A program made the position numbers and the translations under genes. DNA of 64,000 nt from Goleter apudmare HA4340-LM2 (GTDB lineage Bacteria > Cyanobacteriota > Cyanobacteriia > Cyanobacteriales > Nostocaceae). The stretch lies in contig JAHHHF010000077.1 of NCBI GenBank assembly GCA_019359495.1, positions 62,001 to 126,000 of the forward strand. Reading direction: 5' to 3'. Under the pieces are notes generated by a model. It was not told the origin of the DNA and did no database searches. It worked only from the letters and a program-made list of their open reading frames with translations. Shown piece after piece: positions 9,996 through 16,153 of the stretch; position 1 is the first letter of the stretch; every line of letters begins with the position of its first letter.

Positions 9996-10055
9996 CTAGC
10001 ACGCACGACCTGCATATCTTGCTACATCAACATCACCAAATTCATAGTTGGTCAT
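9996..10055 (-). pseudogene. Remnant of a PemK/MazF-type toxin start
   Basis: The antitoxin stop overlaps an ATG in the ATGACC register typical of toxin-antitoxin pairs. The new frame reads MTNYEFGDVDVARYAGRAC and then stops. MTNYEFGDV matches the usual N-terminus of MazF/PemK-like toxins in cyanobacteria. After that the sequence becomes a diverged copy of the uracil-DNA glycosylase 3' end, which ends the frame. The toxin is therefore reduced to about nine codons and cannot be functional. Confidence 0.55.
9997..10031. repeat. Diverged duplicate of the uracil-DNA glycosylase gene 3' end
   Basis: About 30 of 35 bases match 10323-10357, which lies inside the C-terminal coding part of the uracil-DNA glycosylase gene. 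Read in the glycosylase frame on the minus strand, this copy gives LM*QDMQVVRARFD against LMWQDIQAVRAKYD in the gene, the tryptophan codon having become TAG. The two copies flank the antitoxin gene. Confidence 0.75.
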
Positions 10056-10251
10056 ATTCAGCATCATCGGGGTTATCCCAGATTTTTGCTAAAGCTGGCT
10101 CAGAAAGCTTTGCGGCTGATAGAGTAAGCATTAGGTCTGAACCTGGCTGATAGAGTGAATCTATAAAGTTTTCCACTAGCAAAATTTGCTCCAGAGGCAT
10201 TCTACTGATTTTTTCAACCAGCCTTTGCTTCAATCTGTCATCAGTCTGCAT
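10042..10251 (-). CDS. Antitoxin-like protein, orphaned from its toxin
   Basis: A 69-residue protein resembling small antitoxins of the DUF2281 kind: a helical N-terminal part (RLKQRLVEKISRMPLEQILL) followed by a short acidic tail ending in DDAEYDQL. Such proteins bind and block a toxin encoded immediately downstream. It has a strong ribosome binding site (AGGAGG, about 11 nt upstream). The expected toxin gene begins at the overlapping ATG but is broken after about nine codons. Repressor function on its own promoter is possible but not shown by the sequence. Confidence 0.65.
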   Translation of the reverse strand: MQTDDRLKQRLVEKISRMPLEQILLVENFIDSLYQPGSDLMLTLSAAKLSEPALAKIWDNPDDAEYDQL

Positions 10252-10293
10252 TGTTGATATTTTCCTCCTAAGTTGATGTATTGTTCAGCCTTC

Positions 10294-10986
10294 TCATCTA
10301 CTGTTTTGAATTTCATCATACTTAGCACGCACCGCTTGGATATCTTGCCACATCAACCATTTGGGGCTACCTGATTCACGGGAAGGGTTACGTAGCAAGT
10401 AGGAAGGATGGAAAATGGGCATACACAAACGTCCTTGCCACTCCAGCCACTGTCCGCGAATTTTGGTAATTCCCCGCTTATCGCCAGTTAACCCTTTAAC
10501 CGCCGTTGCACCTGTTAAGAGGATAATTTTGGGGTCAACTAAGCGAATTTGTTCTAATAAGTAAGGTAGGCAAGCCGCCATTTCGTCAGTAGTAGGAACG
10601 CGGTTATCTGGAGGACGACATTTGTTGATATTGGCAATGTATACATCGTGTTCAGTATTTAGATTCACAGAAGCCAATATTTTCTCTAGTAGCTGTCCCG
10701 ATTTGCCCACAAATGGTAAACCCGTCTCGTCTTCGTTTTGACCAGGTGCTTCCCCGACAACCATGATTGGTGCTTTGAGATTACCGCGTCCGACGACAGC
10801 ATGAGTACGATTGTCTCCCAATCCACAACGATGACACTGATTACAATGCTCTGCCAACTCAGTCATGTTGGCGTAGGTTCCAGAAGGGATAGGGATTTTT
10901 GCGCTTGTGGGAATCAGATTTTGTTGGTTATCTGGTTGGTTAAAGGTTGACTCATCGAAGAGGCTGAGTTGGTTTTCGCTACTCAT
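10294..10986 (-). CDS. Family 4 uracil-DNA glycosylase (Fe-S)
   Basis: Removes uracil from DNA at the first step of base excision repair. The 230-residue protein has four well-placed cysteines for a [4Fe-4S] cluster (C51 and C54 in CHRCGLGDNR, then C123 and C139), the active-site motif GEAPGQNEDETG (79-90), and the C-terminal FHPSYLLRNP motif. A variable N-terminal tail of about 40 residues precedes the core, as in other cyanobacterial members. The last codons are duplicated about 330 bp downstream, beyond the antitoxin gene, so this end of the gene has been involved in a rearrangement, but the gene itself is intact. Confidence 0.93.
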   Translation of the reverse strand: MSSENQLSLFDESTFNQPDNQQNLIPTSAKIPIPSGTYANMTELAEHCNQCHRCGLGDNRTHAVVGRGNLKAPIMVVGEAPGQNEDETGLPFVGKSGQLLEKILASVNLNTEHDVYIANINKCRPPDNRVPTTDEMAACLPYLLEQIRLVDPKIILLTGATAVKGLTGDKRGITKIRGQWLEWQGRLCMPIFHPSYLLRNPSRESGSPKWLMWQDIQAVRAKYDEIQNSR

Positions 10987-11392
10987 GACAATTAGGATGT
11001 TGGTATCAATGCTACCTATCTCAATTTTGAGAATTGTTTCGGTTAGATATCTTTATAGAACCCCTATTGTATCAGTAACACATCATCAACCCCGAAAAAA
11101 TGGTTTCTCTTGCCCATGACACCACTTGCGATAATTTGCGGAAACCGAACTTAAGCTAGAAATATTTTCTCTGTTGGTTTCCCCAAGAGTCGGAAACCGA
11201 AGTTCCCGCCTCATAGCTAAAGTCTACTGAAGTAGACTCAAGATTTTTGCTGATATTTTAGTCATCTTTAGATAACTTTAGCTATGAGCAAGGAAATTAA
11301 TTTCCTTGCGAAGGGTTTTACCTGAAGTTGACGCCAATGCCTGACGATAGTCGCCTAGGTGTATATTCAAAAATCAAATAGTAATCCCAGAG
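10987..11392. other. Intergenic region carrying a structured repeat
   Basis: No gene is visible. The 5' part (10987-11209) has no clear feature apart from the promoter space of the glycosylase gene. The 3' part is occupied by copy 1 of the multi-stem repeat at 11210-11339. The remainder up to the end of the TPR gene is unremarkable. Confidence 0.6.
11210..11339. repeat. Multi-stem dispersed element, copy 1
   Basis: A closing stem CTCATAGCTAA (11210-11220) pairs perfectly with TTAGCTATGAG (11278-11288). Inside it are two hairpins, AGTCTACTGAAGTAGACT (11221-11238) and AGTCATCTTTAGATAACT (11260-11277, one mismatch), giving a three-way junction. A perfect 20-bp palindrome (11289-11308), a small AGG/CCT hairpin and the conserved tail GTTGACGCCAATG follow. 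Copy 2 at 62010-62132 has the same order of stems with different base pairs. Confidence 0.8.
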
Positions 11393-12475
11393 TTACTGTT
11401 GGTATTGCATTGCTTTGGCGTAATCACCCAAAGCATAGCAAGCGACTCTCAGACTAGCGAGGGCTTGTTCTTGACTGCGACGGTCTTTGAGAGTCCTCGC
11501 TAGGAGTAGACGCTCTTCATAATATATAATTGCCTTGTTATAATCACCCAAAGCTTCACAAGCTACCCCTAAACTACCTAGGGACTGTTCTTCACCGCGC
11601 TTATCTTGAAGTTCCTTGGCTAGTTGTAAACGCTGCTCATAATACACAATAGCTTTGGCATAGTCGCCTAGGGCATAGCAAGCGTTACCCAAATTTTTGA
11701 GTACCTGAGAAGCATTACGAAAGTTTTTGAGATAGCAAGCGATTTTTACACACTGCTCATAATAGGCGATCGCTTTGGGATAATTGTCCAAAGCATACCA
11801 AGCATTACCAAGATTTTTGAGCACTTGTTCTTCACCCCAATTATCTTGGAGTTCCTGAACAATTTCTAAGCTCTGTTCTTGATACTCAATTGCTTGCGTC
11901 AAATTTCCTAAAGCTTTGTACACCAAACCCAAATTATTTAGTGCAGCGACTTGGCTTCTTCTATCTTGCTGCTGCTGAGTTATTTGTAAACACTCTGACA
12001 AAACCTGGATGGCCTTGTCATATTCATTTAGGTGACGGTAAGCATTGCCCAAATGGGAAAGTACCTGCATCCGCAACAAGCAATCTGAATTATCTCTAAT
12101 TAAGGATAGACATCGCTGGGAGTGGAAGATAGTATTCTTGTAATTCCCTGAGGTATAAGCTATCAGCGCTAATAAAGAAAGCACCTGTGCCTGTTTTTGG
12201 ATTTCGCCACACAACTCAAAAATTGCTAGAGATTTTTCTAACGACTTACTAGCAGCAGGTAATTCACCAGCTTGCTGTTGTTGAACTCCTTGTCGCAGTA
12301 GCTTAGATGCTGCCAATAACTGTTCGTCACCTTCCTGTAAGGGGACTGTGTCTGCTGATGAATTCGGATCAAATTCATCACTAGTTGTCTTGTGCTGGGT
12401 TGTTTTTAGGCATGTTATCGGGACTTGTAAGGGAACTGTATTTTTTAAGCTAGGATTCCATCCGCCTTTAGACAT
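11393..12475 (-). CDS. Tetratricopeptide repeat protein
   Basis: A 360-residue protein of about six to seven TPR units with a period near 40 residues (each with an 'LGNA.yaLgdY.KAI.YyEq.L.iA..L.d...e' pattern), preceded by an unrelated N-terminal tail of about 50 residues with no visible domain. There is no signal peptide or membrane segment. TPR arrays of this long-period type bind partner proteins; the partner is unknown. Neighbouring repeats are very similar to one another (YALGDYAKAI occurs more than once), pointing to recent repeat duplication. It lies downstream of the NADAR gene on the same strand, but a 216-bp gap argues for its own promoter. Confidence 0.85.
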   Translation of the reverse strand: MSKGGWNPSLKNTVPLQVPITCLKTTQHKTTSDEFDPNSSADTVPLQEGDEQLLAASKLLRQGVQQQQAGELPAASKSLEKSLAIFELCGEIQKQAQVLSLLALIAYTSGNYKNTIFHSQRCLSLIRDNSDCLLRMQVLSHLGNAYRHLNEYDKAIQVLSECLQITQQQQDRRSQVAALNNLGLVYKALGNLTQAIEYQEQSLEIVQELQDNWGEEQVLKNLGNAWYALDNYPKAIAYYEQCVKIACYLKNFRNASQVLKNLGNACYALGDYAKAIVYYEQRLQLAKELQDKRGEEQSLGSLGVACEALGDYNKAIIYYEERLLLARTLKDRRSQEQALASLRVACYALGDYAKAMQYQQ

Positions 12476-12691
12476 CGACCAATTCCTGTTGAGTTTGGTG
12501 ATAGCTTTAGTATTCCCAAAATCCCAAATGCATCTTTCATCAGTGACGATTTCTTCACCACTGCTGATTTAATCACAATTTTATCAAGGAAAGTCTAGAT
12601 TTAGTAGGGATGCTATTGACAAGGAAAGAGTGGGTGTGGTTGTTACCTAGTCGAAACAAATTTTTACTAAACTATTTTGCGTCTCAATGCT

Positions 12692-13129
12692 CTAACTATT
12701 GCGTAGTCTTTCTCGCACTTCCATTAAAATTATTCCCAACATATTTTTACCACTACCATCGGCTCCACAACCCCAATACCAATCTATGGGTGAGTTTTCG
12801 ATGATTTCTGCATTACCTGTAGAAAATAGAATTTCTCTGATATCTGCATGGGTGGCAAATTTACATAGCACTGCTTTCCGCATGATGTCATCTTTAACTT
12901 CTTCCCAATCTGGGCGAAGTGGGCGAGTTCTTTCTCGCCCCATCTTGGCTGCATCTTTGGGAGTTTTGACTAAACGAATTTTTTCAACATGGGGCGTACC
13001 AATAAATTTTTGTGCTTGAAAATAGTGTTCGCTTGTAGACCAATACAAATCATCTAATACGAAGCCGTGAGGTGAAAAATTAGAAAAACAACCATATTGT
13101 TCACGAGTGCTATAAAAGTAGATGGTCAT
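12692..13129 (-). CDS. NADAR domain protein (YbiA/RibX-like N-glycosidase)
   Basis: A 145-residue single-domain NADAR protein. Family hallmarks visible are FYSTREQYGCFSNFSPHGF at the start, the WSTSEHYFQAQKF segment and the C-terminal YWGCGADGSGKNMLGIILM segment. Characterised members cleave N-glycosidic bonds: YbiA/RibX acts on riboflavin pathway intermediates, and other NADAR enzymes remove ADP-ribose from guanine. Which substrate applies here cannot be read from the sequence. It starts 29 bp after the histidine kinase stop on the same strand and is probably the third gene of that operon, an unexpected partner for a sensor pair. Confidence 0.9.
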   Translation of the reverse strand: MTIYFYSTREQYGCFSNFSPHGFVLDDLYWSTSEHYFQAQKFIGTPHVEKIRLVKTPKDAAKMGRERTRPLRPDWEEVKDDIMRKAVLCKFATHADIREILFSTGNAEIIENSPIDWYWGCGADGSGKNMLGIILMEVRERLRNS

Positions 13130-13158
13130 CGTCAGATATCTCGAATATAAAGATCTGG

Positions 13159-15018
13159 TTAATTTAGTTTCGCTTTGATTGGTAATTTAATTAGGAACTC
13201 TGTTCCTTGATTAACTACTGAAATTACTTCTATTCTACCTTGATGTTTATCAACAATCTGATAGCAAATACTTAGCCCTAAACCAGTACCTTGCCCCACT
13301 GGTTTAGTCGTGAAAAATGGGTCAAATAGCTTATTGATAATTTCTGATGGGATGCCAACTCCATTATCTTTGATTGCAACTTGGATATAATTTTCATCTA
13401 GCCTTGATGTAGTTATTATCACATGTTTATCTATGGCGGATTTTTGGTCTAGCAGTGCATCCATAGCATTACTAATAATATTCATAAATACTTGATTGAG
13501 TTGTGCTGGATAACACTCAATTAAAGGTAAAGTCCCATAATTTTTAATTACTGCAATGTCTGATTGAATGCGGTGATTTAAAATTAAAAGTGTGCTATCA
13601 ATTCCTTCATGAATATCTACCTCTTTTATAGCAGCTTCATCCAGTCGGGAAAAATTACGTAAAGACAAGACAATTTCTCGGATGCGCTGAGAACCTATTT
13701 TCATAGAAGAAAGGAGATTGCTTAAATCTTTACTGAGAAAATTCAAATCAATCTCTTCTATGGTTTCGGCAATTATACAGCTAGGTTCTGGATACTCTTG
13801 TTGATATAAATTTACTAGATTGAGTAACTCTTGAATATATTCATCAGCACATTGTAAATTACCATAAATAAAGTTAACGGGGTTATTGATTTCATGTGCT
13901 ATACCAGCTACCATCTGACCGAGAGAAGACATTTTCTCTGTTTGAATTAATTGCCCTTGGGTCTGTTTCAAATCTTGTAATACTTCTTGAAGTTCTTGGG
14001 TTCGTTCTTCTACCCGGTGCTCTAATGTTTGATGGGCTTGTTGAAGTTCTTGAGTTCGTTCTTCTACCCGATGCTCTAATGTTTGGCGAGCTAGTTCTAG
14101 TTCTTTAGTGTAATCTCCAACCCATTCTACTAGTTGATTGAGAGATTTGGCTAATATACCTACTTCATCACTGCTGACGACATTAGCTTTGAGTTGAAAA
14201 TTTGATTCTTGGGTGATTTTTTTGGCAACTTTAGTAACTTCTTGTAGGGGTCGAGCAATTAATTTACTTGTATAGAGTGCAAGTATGACTGCAAGTAATA
14301 CTGATGTTACCATACTTACAGTAATAACTTTTATTCGCAGTTTTTGGGCGCTATTAAAACTAATATTTGCTTGCTGTTTTTGAATTTCGGCATGTCCGAT
14401 AATCCGAATTAATTCATCTGAAAGTTGTTCAAAATTAACATTAAGATTAACTTTTCTTTCCTTTCTAAGTAAGGTCATTATATCTGAATAAGAATATTTT
14501 CTGTTTTCAGAAGACAATTTATTTTTTTCAGTCTGCTGCCAGAAGGATTTTATAACTTGATCGTATGATTTTGTTGTTGATTTATAATTATGCAGTAAAG
14601 TATGGAAAGTTCCAATATTTAATGCAAGGTCATTGGGATGGTTATTTACAAATGTTTCTAGTTGAGATATTTGCTCATTTACTTGAGTCAAATCGTCCAA
14701 AAATTTGTTTTTCTCAAATTCTAGCCAAATGGAGCTATCTATAACAGTAACTAACCGTTGCGGATGCAGTCTAATCCTAATTACTGCATTTTCTAAATCT
14801 TTTAAAAGAGATTGTTGTTGATAAGATAAATTTAACTGTTTGTGAGCTTGTGTTTCGTAATAATATGCTAGCAGTAAGCCACTAATTGTTCCTGTCAAAG
14901 CAATACCAATAGCCGCAGCATAGCCATAACTAATTTTTTGAGTGATAGACCAGTTATTACTTACACGGCTGAACCAGGTCAAAACTACTTTGAAATTGTT
15001 TTTTTTTGCACGAATCAT
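13159..15018 (-). CDS. Membrane sensor histidine kinase with HAMP domain
   Basis: A 619-residue kinase. It has two membrane segments (about residues 31-52 and 230-250) around a periplasmic helical domain of about 180 residues, then a HAMP linker, a coiled coil containing two 18-residue copies of QTLEHRVEERTQELQ, and a kinase core. In the core are the H-box GIAHEINNPVNF, the N-box NQVFMNIISNAMDAL, the G1 box DNGVGIP, the F-box FDPFFTTK and the G2 box GTGLGLS, all intact. No response regulator is nearby. It starts 16 bp after the PhnD-like lipoprotein gene, so that protein very likely presents a ligand to this sensor. The NADAR gene follows. The coiled-coil repeat is also a near-perfect 54-bp DNA repeat. 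Confidence 0.95.
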   Translation of the reverse strand: MIRAKKNNFKVVLTWFSRVSNNWSITQKISYGYAAAIGIALTGTISGLLLAYYYETQAHKQLNLSYQQQSLLKDLENAVIRIRLHPQRLVTVIDSSIWLEFEKNKFLDDLTQVNEQISQLETFVNNHPNDLALNIGTFHTLLHNYKSTTKSYDQVIKSFWQQTEKNKLSSENRKYSYSDIMTLLRKERKVNLNVNFEQLSDELIRIIGHAEIQKQQANISFNSAQKLRIKVITVSMVTSVLLAVILALYTSKLIARPLQEVTKVAKKITQESNFQLKANVVSSDEVGILAKSLNQLVEWVGDYTKELELARQTLEHRVEERTQELQQAHQTLEHRVEERTQELQEVLQDLKQTQGQLIQTEKMSSLGQMVAGIAHEINNPVNFIYGNLQCADEYIQELLNLVNLYQQEYPEPSCIIAETIEEIDLNFLSKDLSNLLSSMKIGSQRIREIVLSLRNFSRLDEAAIKEVDIHEGIDSTLLILNHRIQSDIAVIKNYGTLPLIECYPAQLNQVFMNIISNAMDALLDQKSAIDKHVIITTSRLDENYIQVAIKDNGVGIPSEIINKLFDPFFTTKPVGQGTGLGLSICYQIVDKHQGRIEVISVVNQGTEFLIKLPIKAKLN

Positions 15019-15034
15019 TCATTTAACATTAATT

Positions 15035-15928
15035 CTATGAGATAAAGTTTCCTTGGCCTATTTTTTGATAAACTTCACGAATCATGTTGTAATCCGCATC
15101 ATTTGCAGCTACCAGTTTACTTCTCTGATACTTTTGGTTAGCCTTAGCAGTCAGAATACTTTGAATTAGTTTATCTTGATGCTTCAGCATCTGCGATCGC
15201 ATATCTGTTATGAAATCAGGGGCTAACTTATTATTTGCTACAAATAAATCATTAGGAAGTAAAGGGCTTGTAACAATCACAGTAAAATCTTTTTCAGATA
15301 AACCTTCCGATTCCAGGATATTCTTGTATCTATCAGATGCTGTTGCCCAGGCATCTACTTCACCTTTTTTTAAAGCTTGTACTCCTTGATCCTTTAACAT
15401 CAAAATTTTGACATCAGTATTTGGATCTAATCCAGCATCTATCAGTAACTTTGTCGGTGCAAGATGACCAGAAGTTGAGCCAACTGCGCGCATAGCAATT
15501 GTTTTGCCTTTTAATTGAGACAAGGATTTAATTTTGCTATCTGCACGCACAACAAAGATAGAATGATAATTAACTCGCTGAATAGCAACGATGGGAATAG
15601 CTTGAGCACGAGAAGCTAAAACTAAGTATTCTGATGGACCTGAAAATACGATATCTACCTGACCTGATTGCAGCGCTGGTGCTGCTGCTGTGTAGTTTTT
15701 TACAGGAAAAAATTCAATTTTTATACCTAATACCTCTTCTAATGCAGCCCGGAATTTTTCAAAATCTCGTTGCAGTTCTTCAATACCAGAAACATCTGTA
15801 ACTGCTAATTTTAGTTTTTCTGGCTTAGTCAATTGCGATTTATCTGAGTCACTATTAATCGGATTTACGCCAGCTGTGCAACCAGCAACGAATAGTGACG
15901 AATACCACAAAAAGTTTCGTCGTTGCAT
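15035..15928 (-). CDS. PhnD-like phosphate/phosphonate-binding lipoprotein
   Basis: A 297-residue periplasmic binding protein of the PhnD/PtxB family, which binds phosphonates, phosphite or related ligands. It has a twin-arginine-like start (MQRRNFLW) and a lipobox VAGC, with C17 as the likely lipidation site. Family segments seen include the AAPALQSGQVDIVFSGPSEY region and the VRADSKIKSLSQLKGKTIAM region that starts the second lobe. No ABC permease or ATPase gene is adjacent. Instead a membrane histidine kinase follows 16 bp downstream, so I infer a sensory rather than transport role. The ligand cannot be inferred from the sequence alone. Confidence 0.9.
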   Translation of the reverse strand: MQRRNFLWYSSLFVAGCTAGVNPINSDSDKSQLTKPEKLKLAVTDVSGIEELQRDFEKFRAALEEVLGIKIEFFPVKNYTAAAPALQSGQVDIVFSGPSEYLVLASRAQAIPIVAIQRVNYHSIFVVRADSKIKSLSQLKGKTIAMRAVGSTSGHLAPTKLLIDAGLDPNTDVKILMLKDQGVQALKKGEVDAWATASDRYKNILESEGLSEKDFTVIVTSPLLPNDLFVANNKLAPDFITDMRSQMLKHQDKLIQSILTAKANQKYQRSKLVAANDADYNMIREVYQKIGQGNFIS

Positions 15929-16153
15929 AAGTCAGAATTATTTAAAAATAGGTATTTGTTAGCTTATGTTTATCAACATAACTATTGATTCTATTTTGAT
16001 AAATTTTATATAGCTTCTGTGTAATTACCTAAGTTTAGGAGATGAATGCAGAGTGCGATCGCGCTAATTTTAAACTTATGGTTAGATGAAGGTCTAAGAT
16101 TAAGGAAAGGTTATGAATGGATAGCAGAAATAAACACAGCAGTTGTCATGAAT

